From positions 1,917,589-1,981,588 of the forward strand of contig NC_020170.2 of the NCBI RefSeq assembly GCF_000224145.3: 64,000 nt of DNA, written 5' to 3'. How positions within the stretch are numbered: position 1 is the first letter of the stretch; each line of letters opens with the position of its first letter. The stretch comes from Ciona intestinalis. Its lineage: Eukaryota; Chordata; Ascidiacea; Phlebobranchia; Cionidae. Position numbers and translations under genes: made by a program. Below the pieces are notes generated by a model. The model was not told the origin of the DNA. It did no database searches and saw nothing but the letters and a program-made list of their open reading frames with translations. Below are positions 46,601 through 60,145 of the stretch, piece after piece.

Positions 46601-49600
46601 AACTTTGGTTTTTTGCTCTGTTTTTTTTAAAGCACTTGTCACCTAATGAAGTGGCAGGCTTCTAAATCTAGTCCATGTGATAGCTTGCGGTAAAGGACCA
46701 ATCTTGGCCTGAACACCCCCTGTGCCACGCTGCAGGACCTTGCCCACATAGAATAGAACTTTTTGTTCCTAATTGTAATTAGAGTGATAAATATTTATGT
46801 TCTTTTTCCCTTGTTTTATTTGTTTTACTTTTTTTTTAATTAAGTTAGAATTAGATTTTTGTAATGTCTTTAAAAACGGCAACGACTAACATCATTAGTA
46901 CACAGTACACTAGTGTTGGATTTTATCACATTTGTTTACCAATATTAAAAAAATTAAACACATTTCTATACCATGATTAATCTAAACGACACTAATCTTT
47001 CTTTATTTTGTTTTGTAAACTTGATTTTTACAACTTCATAATCTACATTATTAACAGTACACAGTGGACCTGTCAATCAACTCTCATTTCACCCATCCGG
47101 TAATTTCCTCATTACATCATCAAATGATTGTACCTTGAAGATAATGGACCTGTTAGAGGGTCGACTCTTTTTTACCCTACATGGACACCAGGTGAGAAGC
47201 CTTATTTTCAGAGATAGAGGTTATTTTTCCTGAATATAATGCAAATTAAATATTCACACAGAAAAAAAATTGTCGTAATTAGTTTTTGTGAAAACAATTG
47301 TTTGTAATATGTTTCTGTGAATATTTTTTGCATCGTTAGATCCCTTTTGTACTCAATTTGTTTGACTCATTTTTTGTTTGATACATATTTACTGTCACTT
47401 GGTGTGTTTTATAGTATTGTAAAAAGAACTATTATTAAAATTCTTTAATTATTTTATCAGGAACCAGTTACAGCGACAACATTTTCAAGGAACGGTGAAT
47501 ATTTTGCATCAGGTGGCGCTGATGAGCAGGTTTGTATATAGGATTTCTATCTTGCAGTATTTATATATGATTTTTATGTTGTAATGTTTATTGCTTTATG
47601 AAGTTTTTATTTTTTGCAGTAACTTTTATTTATTTTGTATTCTGTTTATACTTTAAAGCTATGAAAGGCAATTAACACATAGTAGGGTGGGGGACATGGG
47701 AAACCTTATCGTTCTATTTTCTCGCCCTATTTGGTAGTAAACAAAGAACATTCAAAGAATTATAAAACCATATCTTCATGACTTCCATAGACCGTGGTTA
47801 ATTGTTTAAAACAGGATCAGGATAATTGAATATCATGTGCTAAAGGTGTCCCATCTTTGATCTTTCCCCACAGTACTCTTATATAGATTAGATTAGATTC
47901 AATGGCGGATTCTTTAAAATCCCCTAAGCTGATAATTAAACCGCCATTATTCATAAAGGGGTTAAACATATTGGCTGAAAGACCCAACAATTTAAACAGT
48001 CCCTTCCTTGTGCTACTGTTTATAGTTATGTAAACAGTAGATTCGTGATATCATTATTTTAAAATTAAACTTCTGGTTTAGGTTAGAAAGTTAAGCGTGG
48101 CATTCGTAACGTAAATTTATAACCAAAAAGATTGTGATCTTATCACTAACTTAAATGAAATGACCCTCATCAGTGCTATTAATAGTGTGTCTATGTAGTT
48201 GTGTGATTATAATAAACTTGACGCGGCCTGTGATGTTAATATTACCCCCCAGGGTATATGTCGCGATTTGCGAAGTCACTCAATTTAGACACAAATCATG
48301 TACAAATGTAACAATCAGTCATTATTGTACAAGATGTTAAATTTAATTGTTTTCATTTAATGACTAGGCCAATTATTCTAAAGAATGTGATAATGTGAAA
48401 TAATTGGTTCATTCTGTTATATAGCAATGATAATTGTCTAACTATATGAGTGCTGAACTGCTGATCATGAACAGTTTCACACAACATATCAGTTTTACAG
48501 TTAAGAAAATAACAGTATTATGTTTTGATAGAGTGTAGAAAATATCAAGAAAATTGATAACAAACTAAAAAGTTCACATTTAAATATTGTGATGATTAAT
48601 TTGACACTTTGATCTTTATGCAGGAAGTTTCACATTAACCCCTATTTACTTTTACACACAAAAAATGTCTTCAGTTTTAACTTTAAGCAACACTTTTGCT
48701 TTTAGGCACAAAAATTTCTAATAACTTGTCAATTTTTTAGGTGATTGTCTGGAAAACGAACTTTGATAAAAGTGATCTCACTGAGCGCCCCCTCACACAA
48801 ACAACACATGAAGCAAAACCCACTGGTTTACGTGAGCCCACCTTTAAACAAGGAAATAATAACCCACCCACCCAACCATTAACACCCCCACGTAGACAAC
48901 CTTTTCATTCAACTGGTGAACCAAAGAACATGATGGCAACTAAAGGTTCTGATATTATGGACATCGGCCCAATGTTGTCACACAGTACTGTAAGTTTGAT
49001 GAAAACAAATTAGCAACAAATCAGTTTTATTATAGAATTATTAGTGCAAAAAATCTAACAAAAATTGTCAATATTAATAGTTAAATTTATGTGGTTTCAC
49101 ATTGTAAGTTTGTCAGCCATGTATTACAAAATAAGCTAAAAAAGTAAATTTCCTTTAACTTATGTGGAACATAGGAAGCGGACATGGAGTGTACTAAACT
49201 TAAAACCTGTGTTATATAAAAACTGTAATTGCCCCACCACATAAGAAAAAATAAAAATAATATTTTTTTAGTTTAAATTAAATTTGGTGTTAAATTTTTT
49301 TAAGTAAGTTTGCTAATGCAATATTATTAATAATTAATCCAGATGGAACATCCAGAAAGTGAAGCAGGTAGAGCAAGAAAGCAACTTGCTGACAGATCCA
49401 TGAAAACTCCAACTAAAACAAATGTTGAAGATGTATCCAGGTAATTTGTCAAAGTACCGACTATGTTGTCTTCCAATGCAACCCTGACTAACTTGCTTTT
49501 GTCGCTTTCACATGACTGTCCAAATCACACAACGAAACATACCCACAAAGTTTCATGATAAATTACTTGAAATTGAAACGGTATGTGTTTGAAACAACTA

Positions 49601-50198
49601 TACATAATCGGACATCCATATTGTAACCATTTTCCTATCATGATATAAATGGCTTGTATGGTTGTTGGGTACAAAACTCAGCACCGTTAGATTTATGATT
49701 GTTTTAATCCTGGTTTAGCGACTGTTGTTTTGTCAAATATACAAAATGACTTTTTCCAGGTTTGGTACCAGTATTACAGCTCCATTAGAAGAAAAGTCCA
49801 TACCACCAAAGTTAGCAGCAACACTGGAACAAATAGTTGGACAATTGGATATGTTAACACAGGTAACAGATTCATAAAATACTTACTGTCCCACCATTTC
49901 TACATATGATGAATTATACAATCTGGGCTAAAATGTTCAATACTGTGGTGCCATTTTTACCACGTTTAATCTATGGAAAAAAAACAACTTATTGGTTCTA
50001 ATGTTCACTGTTTAATACAGTGCAGAAAATTCCAGGATAGGCCTGCCCACTTTTCAGTTTTTAATACCTGCCCATATTTCTGTGTTTTTTATATTCATAC
50101 AGACAATGACGATTCTTGAGCAACGAATGAGCATGACTGAAGACAAAGTGAAAGAATGTTTGGACAATCAGCATCAAATGACACGTCACACCGAGTGA
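43665..50198 (+). CDS. POC1: POC1 centriolar WD40 protein
   Basis: POC1 stabilises the triplet microtubules of centrioles and basal bodies and supports ciliogenesis. Thirteen exons: 43665-43679, 43944-44028, 44325-44404, 44759-44850, 45163-45342, 45822-45887, 46364-46521, 47058-47191, 47461-47529, 48741-48989, 49343-49440, 49760-49862, 50103-50198. All phases agree; 474 aa. The first 300 residues form seven WD40 repeats, with strong family blocks: [128 protein letters not shown] and [21 protein letters not shown] Pro/Thr-rich linker follows, then the conserved C-terminal POC1 coiled coil ([20 protein letters not shown] and onward). Intron 9 (47530-48740) contains a MITE. Confidence 0.97.
47680..47882 (+). 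mobile_element. MITE, full-length
   Basis: TAGTAGGGTGGGGGACATGG at the left, then ATTTGGTAGTAAACAAAGAA, CATAGACCGTGGTTAATTG and AAAGGTGTCCCATCTTTGAT; the right end TCTTTCCCCACAGTACT is diverged. In POC1 intron 9. Confidence 0.75.
49120..49250 (+). repeat. SINE-like element, partial
   Basis: TGTCAGCCATGTATTACAAA, then AACTTAAAACCTGTGTTATA and GCCCCACCACATAAG are a diverged 3' half. In a POC1 intron. Confidence 0.45.
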
Positions 50199-50959
50199 CG
50201 TTATAATGACGTCATTTCAAACACCCCATTCCAAATCGCGCATAAAGTTCTTATGAAAGATTATTGTGACGTGCTTATTCCCTATGTCTCTTCAAATAAG
50301 TTCGGTTCTCTAATTTACCAACTCTTGACATATGGATTAAAAACCACATACATATTACAAACCTGAGTGGGTGACGTCACTCAAGGTGTTCTGACATTGT
50401 TTCTTTCCGGGTATTTCCCTACTCGTGTCGTAGATTCGTTAGCGTAGTTGTAAAATCTATTTTTCGGTTCTGACTGTCGTGTTTTATTTTCGGATTATTT
50501 TCAAAATGTGCTTGATTGAAAATGATAACGTAATATTTTTATAATATTTTTTTAATTATTTTTCTTTTGCGTTTCATTACAAATAGAAGTATTGTGTATT
50601 TTTTTATCTTTTATCCTAGCTGTGGTTTGATTACGAGAAGAACCAAGATTGTAAAAAAAACTTTCATTTTAATGAAAAAGAATTTTGAAAGTATGAGTTA
50701 TCTAAGCTCATATAAAATGTAGTTACCACGTATAATCCTTTCTCCCGCACGAAATTAAAAGTCGAGTTTTACGATAATTGGAAACAGCTGGTCCCGGAAC
50801 ACCCACGGTCAAAGACGTAAGTTGCTTGAATTTTTCTTCTGAATAATTGTGCTGTGAGATCATAATCAAGTATTTTGAAATGTAAGCAATTTGGATAATC
50901 TAAAAATTGTGTTGTAAAAATGCGGTCTCACTTAATACGTATGTAATGTGTGTGTATAT

Positions 50960-51150
50960 AAAACGAGTTTTGCTTCAACTCAGTGGTCGCTTATAGGTTT
51001 TCTAAATGTCACCCAAACTTTAAAAAAATATCAAAAAATAGTCTCCACAAAATGACATACTTTGGAAGAGGGTGTGTATGAAACAAAACACCTGAGTTGT
51101 ATAAACGACCTTCATTGCCCAACCACGCAAGGCTAAAACAAGATAAATCC
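50960..51150 (+). repeat. SINE-like element, partial
   Basis: CTTCAACTCAGTGGTCGC, GGGTGTGTATGAAACAAAAC and CCACGCAAGGCTAAAACAAG match the second half of the family. Confidence 0.6.
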
Positions 51151-52026
51151 ATTTACGCTTGGTGTATTTTTACCTTTTTGGTAAACGGTGAATGTGTGTC
51201 AGATCTTCATAAGGTATAGATTTCTGTTACGCTAATTACGTACACATTAATTATAGAATTGACGGCAAACATGGAGAATTACTTTTGTTAAGAGAAAATA
51301 CTTCACTGTAACCAAATAACGGACATTGTAAACCAAGAAAAGGCTGGTTGTGTTATGTTAATAATATATTTGTTGTCAAAATACACTGCTGTACCTTCAG
51401 CCCGTCACGGACTGCAGCTAAATAGGTTGATGTAATGCACTGTAGAATTTATCACAAAACATCTACGCCTCGGATTAGACGAAAGTGGTAACAGGATTAC
51501 TTGGTAATGTCACACGAATTAAAGTGCGAAATTTGCCAATTTTCCCTTTATAAGCCCCTAATGATAGGCTTTCTATATATCTAGTGTATTGGTAGTTATA
51601 AAAGTGTTAAATAGCTAGTTTCAAGTGCAGGCCTGCAATTTTCTTTAAACTCCCTGATTATAAAGATTTTATGTTGTTTTTATTGGAACTAGAATATTGT
51701 CACATACAAAAATTTACCAAGTATTTCATTCGGTTTTCGATCCAATGTAGTAAACAAGTGTACGTGGCTGATAAAACGCACTTTTGTGGTTCGTCTGGCC
51801 CGAAAGCGCTGAAAACAAATATTGATTTTATTCAACCTTCGTAGCATCCGGTTCAACGAAGTAATTTTCTCACAAACTTTTCACAAAGCCTAAAGCCAGC
51901 TACATTTTTACACTTCATTGACTGGATTACCCATGTCCTGTCAACAAGTTAGGAGACGTATCAACACGTACTGCGGAAGCAATAAGACAAACGGTATTAG
52001 GGATATAGGCGATTTTGAATGATTGA

Positions 52027-52210
52027 TATAGTAGGGTAGGGTAAGCTGAAACATGTTTTCTTTTTTTGTCATTTCATTTGATAGTAAATAATGACTATTT
52101 ACAGAATTGTAAAGATATTCTCACAACTCGGAAATAGCGGTGTTATTTTTAAAAATACGATCGGGAAATATGGTTTTTAGGTGGTATCCTATCTTACCCC
52201 ACAGTACTAT
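52027..52210 (+). mobile_element. MITE, diverged full-length copy
   Basis: Left TATAGTAGGGTAGGGTAAGC, right TCCTATCTTACCCCACAGTA; interior TTTGATAGTAAATAATGAC and CTCACAACTCGG. Same subtype as the copy at 28753, with the longer GGTTTTTAGGTGG tail. Confidence 0.75.
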
Positions 52211-53074
52211 ATGTTGTAGTGAAAATAAAGCTCATCATGCCAAAAATGATTATAAATTGTTATTAAAGAATTGTCCATTCGTAGGGAGGGCGATAGAGAG
52301 TTGAGTTTGAAGGATATTGCGTCAACGGTTACATGATTTGAATCAGTTCGTATTGGCTGCAGATAATGTACATAATGTACGATAAGGCTAGATGTTCTTG
52401 GTTGATGCTGTATAGTGTATATTTACCAGTTACATTTAAAATACTTTTTAGTTTGGGGGGAATTGCGATGTGTTTACATTTATTTAGGGCTGCTAGTTTA
52501 TTATAGAATGTAATAACTTGTACAACATGTTGTGTATCGGAAACACTCAACGAGAAGATGTGCAGACAGCAAGTCTACTTGATTGGAATCCATAGGAATG
52601 TTGGATTGGAGGATCTTATCTCGCTTTCAATGCGCGAAGTGGATCGTTTAGTTGTTTCCGCCCCCTGGACGGCCGAAGCAGCTCAGATTAGCTTATCGTT
52701 CTTTTTCTCTTTCGACCTCCGGCAGTTCACTCATTCGTATCCCGCTCTCTTTTTGAGCACTTATCTGCGGCACCAGAGGTTAAAAGAGAGAAAGGAAGCG
52801 GCGCCTTTGTTTCTTTATTTCCCGTTTCGCAGTCTGTCTGCCGCTGTTTTTTCCTCTCGCGAAAGTCTCAAACAAAAAGGAGGACGCTGTTGATTGTCAA
52901 GCAGAACGAATAAGCCGGCGACTGGGTTGGTAGAAAAGTGGCATCTGAATGCGTGTATTTCGAGAGTTAGTTTTAAACATAATTAAATATGAACTTGTAT
53001 TTCAGCAACGACAGCGTACAACTTTATAAGTGACTACGTGTATTATTGCTTTCTAATCTTCACTGAGAACTAGT

Positions 53075-56000
53075 ATGAAAATGGCAACGGAAAACACTAT
53101 ATACATCAACTGCGACAACTTGAGAGATAAATTGTATCGAAACGATGAAGTTCTTCTGTTGGATTGTCGATCAAATGATGAATACAGACATGGCCACATC
53201 AACGGTGCACATAACATTGTTCTACCACAACTTATGATGCGACGACTGAAGGCAAACAAGCTTTCATTGAAAAGTCTTGTACCGCCAAATTTTCGCCAAG
53301 AGAAAGAAGCGTTCTTAAAGAAATGTACAACTTCTCATGTTGTGGTGTACGATCATTTCACCGCCGACCTTAACAACAACGATACCACGATGTTGGCGTT
53401 GCTGTACAATCGAATGAAGAATGAAGGCTGTAATGTGTCGGTGCTAAAGGGTGAGTACATAGTGTGCGTTTAATTTGTATGAAGCTCGGAGGAAACGGCC
53501 GCGGGGCCATGTATACCATTGATGATGCTAAATATTAGTTGTGTTTCATACAGCGCTGAAACGCAGGAAATTAATAGCGTCATGCCCTTCAATGCGGTTT
53601 AAATTACCGAATCCTAATGCGGTTTTAAAGTCGGCCACTTAAAACCACCAAGATATCTGCAGCTGCCCGGCAACCGCGTAAATCGACGCCTCGCCCGGCT
53701 TCAGCAAATAGGAGATCGTAAAATTAACGATCAACAGACTGCCTGAAGCGAGTTGCGGTGAATCATAGAACTGCCTTGTTTAAACACTAGCCAGTTTACG
53801 GCTTCGCTTCTCACGCGAGCCCGTCACGCTTAAGTGAATCTGTCGCCAGCTAAGAACGAGGCTAAAGGGTGTGCGCTGCGGTCGACACGTCTCTTGGGAA
53901 TAAGGTTCACGACTTGAGCTGTTTACCGTATGGTCAACTAACACACAGCGCCCAGAGGTGTTCCGCAAATACGCGTTATATGACAGTAATGACACTGTGT
54001 AACTTTCCATTTGGTAGCTTGTATACGCGCCGCTGTGTGTCTGCAGATTCGTTCCGCTTCGCTGATAAATATCTCGGTACTTTTCCATTGCTGAAAGCGC
54101 AACAACCGTTGTTTAATCAAGCTTCGTTGGCTTCAATAATGAACACGCATATATTTGTTTAAACAATGAAAACACATATGACGATATATCATTCGTCGCC
54201 TCACATTTCCGCAATGACTTCTATCGTTTAATTTCAACCCACCAAAAAATTAATCAAATCATCGCGTTTTCGATGTTACAAAAAAATAAACATCATCATA
54301 TTTACAACCTTTACCTATTTTGTAAGATGTTAAATATTTCGGTCGATTAACATAAGCATTTCTACAACGCCTCGGGTTAGTGCGAGTTATGTGACCTCGG
54401 CGCCCAAACCGAGTCGTGCCCTATCTCACCGGATGTATGGTCTAGGAGAAACGACATTCGTGTCCGCGATAACGCAATTTGTTTTACATCTGTACATACC
54501 ATACACAACCTATATTCGAGCGCATTTTGATCAGATAACTTTCCGGTTTAGGAGGCTACACGAAGTTCCAAGTCGACTTTCCCGACTTCTGTTTAAAAGC
54601 TGGTACCACTGGATCCAGTGATGCAGACGACGAAGATGGCGGCAGTGATGAGTCCGCTGCATCATCACCAAGAGGAGGACGCTGCTCCCCGCTCTCTCCT
54701 CTTACCATTCATGCTCCGTCCATCCTCGGACTTGGTTCCCTGAGAATATCTTGTGATCACGAAGAAGAAGAGTCGGACAGTGTCGAATCGCGTCTTGGTC
54801 GATCTAGAAGAGACCGCCCATGCGACAACCATCGCCACCATAATTGCCTCCGTCATTCAGATCGTTTCAACAGCGAGGGTGAGTCTGATGACCCGAACAG
54901 TGCTAACTCTCTCTCGTCAAATGAAGGCAACGTTCCTCTTACCCTGAAACCAATTCCATCATCCCATCCATGCACATGTTGCTCATGTGACAAGGCACCT
55001 CGCAGGACCATTCCTCAATCCCCGCAATGCCCCTCTCCGTCCCCCGCACATAACTTATATGGTGGAGCGTCTGCTCCCGCCGAAATTCTCAACGGACTTT
55101 TTCTTGGTTGCGCTAAAGATGCCTCCAACGCCGCCGTCCTTGCTGAGCACAACATTACTTATATTTTGAACGTCACCCCGAACCTTCCCAACGTATTTGA
55201 GAACGATGGCAAATACAAGTACAAGCAAATCCCGATCACCGACCACTGGAGTCAGAATCTCTCCCAATTCTTCCCGGACGCGATAGCCTTTATCGGTAAG
55301 TTTCCGTAATTAATAAATTTAATATTAAACATCTTCGCCGCAAGCCTCACCGTCGTATTATCGCTCTTCCGCCTATAAACCAAATCGATTAGTTTACATT
55401 CATAATGCATAAGCTTCCTATGCCGGCCGTTTTTGGAAACGGACATAAAGGATGTCGGTTGTTTTCAAAGGCATCTGCGCAATCTCGCAGTCAAATGACG
55501 TATAAACATTCTTGACATATTGTTTATCTCTAAAACTGCTGGGAGATTAGACCCGAACGAATCCGGCCTCGTCACGCGATAGCTCGCCCCAGGCAAGTCG
55601 AGAACAACCGTTATAAAACGCCACACTTTTCCGCCAGAGTTAAACTGGGTCAAACGGATTCTCCCATTCTAATCCGTCTTTGTTTTTAATGAAAGAATTG
55701 TCCTCCCTTACACCTGCTGTTGTGTCGTAAGTTTCCGTTGTTACCCTTTCTATAGAACAGCGAGGACAAACAAGTTTGAATGAATTTTCGCTGTAGGGTG
55801 TGCTGTTAAGTCAACACTTTCCGCTCGTAAAAAAACTAAGTAATTGAATGAGTCTTTTAAATAGCTGCGCACCGTCTGTTATGCGCATAAAAACGATGAT
55901 TCACTTCCCTTTTCAAGAGTCGGGGGTTAAATCAGGTGTGGCGATTAAATTCGCTTCTTTCACCTGAACAGGATCGAATTTCTATTCAAAATTCGGGGAA

Positions 56001-57668
56001 ATTCAGAATTTCTCCCGCGCAGCCAAAAGTAAACGTTGGCTTCTCAATCGCGGACTTAAGCTTACCTCAAATGCAAAGGAAACATGTCCTGTGAAGTGTT
56101 TGGGTTTTTAAGCGATAAGTGGATAATCCTAGCTCTTATCCGAACTTGGCGTCACGTTTTGAATTATCGACCTCCAGCGCTACCATGTTATGGGTTGCTA
56201 TTCCGTGGAATAGCGTCGAACAATGACTTATTGTATTCGAACTTTAGCCAACGTGAAATCCCGTTCCGTGCCAACTGAAAAAGAATGTCGACGAAACGGT
56301 TTGTGATGCAATAAACTTAATCGAGGCGTCGCGCTATCTTCGGATCAAAAAATGAGAAACGAGTTTCTAATTTCCCCCGAGACGCCAGCCAAACGCACTT
56401 AACTATCCCAAGAGATTATGAAGGTCTAATTCAAACTTAACCGACGTCAAGTAGCGACCTGGAAGCGAATTCTGCCTCAAACCGTGCGAACGACAGGATA
56501 TCTCTAAAAATAGCCCAGTTTTATTTTGGAATCTTTTGTCCAGTAATTTCTATATACACGTCGTTACAAAGGGTTGAAATTTTTGACATGGCTACCCCAA
56601 AGCAGTTTCAACCACACGAACAGTCGGAGCGGAACCGTCTCTATTGTCATCAGGGCCAAGTAATCGCTGGTTCAATCTTATTAACAGGCATCGTATTGCG
56701 CATTCTCACGGGCAGAACTCGGTTCAAGTTGAAACAAACAACATTTAAGCGACTGAATGTCTCCAATCTTTCACTTGAGGAAATGAACCGACGGTTTCTC
56801 ACTTTAAACGCGTTTAACCTTCCACTAAAAACCGCGGTAATCTGCTCGGTCGGTTACACAGCGATACTTGAAACTTAAACCAAAACAATCACCGTTTCTC
56901 ACGATATATCGGGTACACTTAATGCACACAGGGGAAAAGTTACTGGCAGTTTTCTATCTTGAGCAAGTTAAGGTATTGAACTTGAACAGCCTTGCGTGAG
57001 AACTAGAGCCAGATTATCTTGACAGGGAAATCTCTGTATGATAACTATGGTGCCGGGGCGATCACCCGGCGGCTATTTTTGTCTCGATATCCGGACAAAA
57101 GTGACACGCAATCGCGACCGAATATAAACAGGACACATCGTAACGAGCGGTGTAGAAGATTCTATTTATGAACTTTCCGCTACACGTCTTCTTTACACCG
57201 ATGTTTTGAGGCTTGCGGTTATTTGTAACACGTATTTCAAATGAATACATTTTGAATTGGACTTGACGTTTATTATTTCTTTCTACAGACGAAGCACGCT
57301 CCAAAAACTGCGGTGTCCTGGTTCACTGTCTTGCTGGCATCAGCCGATCGGTCACTGTCACAGTCGCTTATCTGATGCAGAAACTCAGATGGTCACTTAA
57401 CGATGCTTACGACTTTGTTAAACAAAGGAAAAACAATGTCTCACCAAACTTTAACTTCATGGGACAACTTTTGGATTTTGAAAAAACCCTTGGACTCGGA
57501 GAATACTCCTCTTCCACGGAGAACCCACTCTCCTCCGCCTCCCAAAACCACCCACCAACCCTCTTCTTTACCTCACCCCCACCCCCAACACCGACCCTCA
57601 CCCTACCCGTTATGAAGGGTAAGAAACGCGAGCAGAGATCTGCCTTCATCCTCCCCAATCTATCCTGA
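53075..57668 (+). CDS. DUSP6/7/9-like: MAP kinase phosphatase, DUSP6/7/9 type
   Basis: Dephosphorylates Thr and Tyr in the activation loop of ERK-type MAP kinases; usually a negative-feedback gene of FGF/ERK signalling in the cytoplasm. Three exons, 53075-53450, 54552-55295 and 57289-57668, in phase; 499 aa. Exon 1 is the rhodanese-like (CH2) domain with [20 protein letters not shown] and a kinase-interaction motif [14 protein letters not shown]. Exon 2 starts [10 protein letters not shown], then has a long Ser/Asp/Cys-rich linker (about 140 residues, including [10 protein letters not shown]) before the catalytic domain: [25 protein letters not shown] and [20 protein letters not shown]. Exon 3 has the active site HCLAGISRS (HCxxGxxR), [16 protein letters not shown] and [17 protein letters not shown], then a Pro/Ser-rich tail. 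The ATG at 53081 is an alternative start, giving two residues fewer. The three-exon layout is like vertebrate DUSP6. Confidence 0.96.
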
Positions 57669-58083
57669 TTTGGCTGCGACCAATACCGTAGTGGAAGATG
57701 GTACGCGAAGTTTCGAATCCTGAAAGTCGCTTGCACTGTGAGAAGAGACCAACTGGCGCTGGCGTAGAATTGATGACGTTAACCACTTAAATTATGACGT
57801 CACAGAGCATACGAACGGTGGTCGAAGATAGCTGATCGAGCTGCGTATACCCATGAGGGTTATGACTTACTGTGTTGATTGTCTTCCTATTTACCACCAG
57901 TTGTTTATCTGAATGCGTGATGTCACAATCTAGCATTTACCCGCAATTATATTCGTACAAATGTTTACGAAAAGCGCTGCTTTTTTACAAATGTGTTTCA
58001 AATTTTGCTAATAGCACAAGCACCGATTTTAGCTTTTTAAATAATCGTGGCATTTGTTGTTACTGATCGAATTAATTATCAAA

Positions 58084-58089
58084 AATAAA
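58084..58089 (+). terminator. DUSP polyadenylation signal
   Basis: AATAAA about 415 bases downstream of the DUSP stop codon. Confidence 0.5.
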
Positions 58090-60009
58090 AATGGAACTTT
58101 TGAAAAATTTTTATGTGATGTTTTTTTGGACATTTTATACACAGTTTAAATCCTCTAGTCGTTCACCATAACCAGAATATAGATCTGTGTCGGTAGGTAA
58201 ACATATCGCTAGGCTGTCGAATCTACACAAATGTATACGTAGTAAACTGCGTTAATTCACCGTATAGTAGAGAGCGCACGTTTTGGCATAGCCAGTCATA
58301 GTGGTCTGATTGGCGTATATACGTCCGATCAGTTAAAGATTACGCAATATCCGTTGTCGTCTGTAGCACATCTACGGATGTACATTGTGATGAAATAATA
58401 GCTACATCCAGCAGTCGAACGCTTCCTACCGAAACCCATTGTCATGTCATAGTGATTAAATGACAGCGTGACTGGAACCGCGATTACAGCAAAATATTTA
58501 CGACGGTGGATTTTCTTAGTATAGCTTTAAAAAAGTATAACTGTTATGTAGTGTTCCAATTTAAATTCAACCTTTTTGTACATATCAGACATTTTTTGCT
58601 GAAATTAAATTAATAATAATTTGTTTCACGCAATATATTTATTCTCGCGTGGCGGGGCAACGACTGTTGTTCACAAATTATTGCGTATGTAATTTTGTGG
58701 CCATTTTTTTTAATTTTTTGTTTCCTTTTTTTGTACTGTTTTGGAGCAGTCAATAGGAACCAGATAACATGGTGTTTAGGTGTGATTGCTGAACAGTTAA
58801 AATAGTGAACTAACATTGTACATTTCTTTTTAAACTTTAGATTTACAAACTTCTTTTTTGAATCCGCATTTTGAAATAATATTGCTGCCTAAATAAAAGC
58901 GAATGTTTTGTAAACTGGTTGGCAGCTACTAAAGGAGTTAGCTGGACTAAATAACATCCTGTTTACCATATATTACGCCCTTAATTGCAAATTTCCCTAA
59001 AACAGCTTGAAGAGGATTACTGTGTGTGGTGATAAAAGGTTTGTGTTTTCACTGAAATGTTTTTCATACAATCGTGTTGTGACTTTATACACGCGTGAGA
59101 CGACTCAACTACGTCACAGTCTCTTCGTGTTTGTCTGGAGTTTAAATATAAACATATTGCAAAATGCGGTTGCTCCATAAATGACTGCCGCCTTAAGATG
59201 CCTAATTATTTCCTTTTATCTGGCGCACACAACTTGAATTTGCAACATAATTATATTTAATTAAATACACGATTTTAGGATTCCAGCTTCGCATTCAAAC
59301 AGCAGTCATTATAAACAACTTGTACTTGTATAAACTCTTCGATTGAACTTTTTGAATTAAGCGGATTTAATTGGTCGTGACGACAATGACGTCACAGTGC
59401 GTTTGTCAATTTACGATACTGCATTATGTAACAAGGCATACCATTAAATCGGGATAATATTGAATTTTCTTTTGTAATTATGCGTAACGATTACGTCTGA
59501 CAAGCAGAACGTAATCAAATCGTCACGTGACGATGTAGAAAAACAGGAAATGGACCGACACCAAATAACATCTTGTTTCGAATTTGCGTCACGAATAAAC
59601 TTACTATCGACCGTATGGAAAAGAAATTATTTCTTTAAAACACCATGTCTACCGCACATAAAACTGTAATGCATGAGAATTATAGCATACAACATCAGTA
59701 TCTCTTAAATATTTCAAATTTACAACGAACAAAAACAAATTTCAGTATGTTTTGTTAGTTATATATGACATGTTTTTCTGTTGACATTTCATTTTAGCGA
59801 TTATGGAGAAAAAGTCACGTAATACCACCGTACATTCATTATTTGTTGCTGTTTACCCTTGTATGTCAAACATAAGCAGACCTATACGTATACCTCATGT
59901 TTAACGTTTTCGTACAAGCTGGGTTATGGCTTATTAGCGGTTAAGTCCGTCTGTTCGTTGTAATGACTTTTTGGATTATTTTTTATATTTTTGCCGTGTT
60001 GTAAATTTC

Positions 60010-60145
60010 AAATACCCCAATACAGAGGTAAAATTTAAACTGTATTCTCACGACTCCCATAGACCGTCGTTAATTATTAAAAACACGATCAGGATATTGG
60101 GATATTATGTGCAAAAGGTGTCACATCTCCTCTCACCCTATATGT
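60010..60145 (+). repeat. MITE fragment
   Basis: CTCACGACTCCCATAGACCG, TTAATTATTAAAAACACGATC and AAAAGGTGTCACATCTCCTC: the right two thirds of the family. Confidence 0.65.

Larger units (their letters stand above)
50199..53074. other. POC1 3' UTR and DUSP 5' flank
   Basis: No gene recognised. It holds a SINE-like copy at about 50960-51150 and a MITE at 52027-52210. The last 300 bases (52770-53070) become GC-richer with several CpG (GCGGCGCC, CTCTCGCGAAAG, GCCGGCGACTGG) and probably contain the DUSP transcription start and 5' UTR. Confidence 0.45.

Noticed and set aside
52558..52893. 111-codon plus-strand ORF upstream of DUSP
   Set aside because: Low-complexity Ser/Phe-rich product, no similarity recognised. 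The position fits the DUSP promoter and 5' UTR.
57690..57720. tRNA-like B box (GTTTCGAATCC) after the DUSP stop
   Set aside because: No A box at the right distance and no cloverleaf or acceptor stem could be drawn.
57407..57736. 109-codon minus-strand ORF opposite the last DUSP exon
   Set aside because: Overlaps the phosphatase catalytic exon antisense; Gly/Val-rich product comes from the Pro-rich tail.
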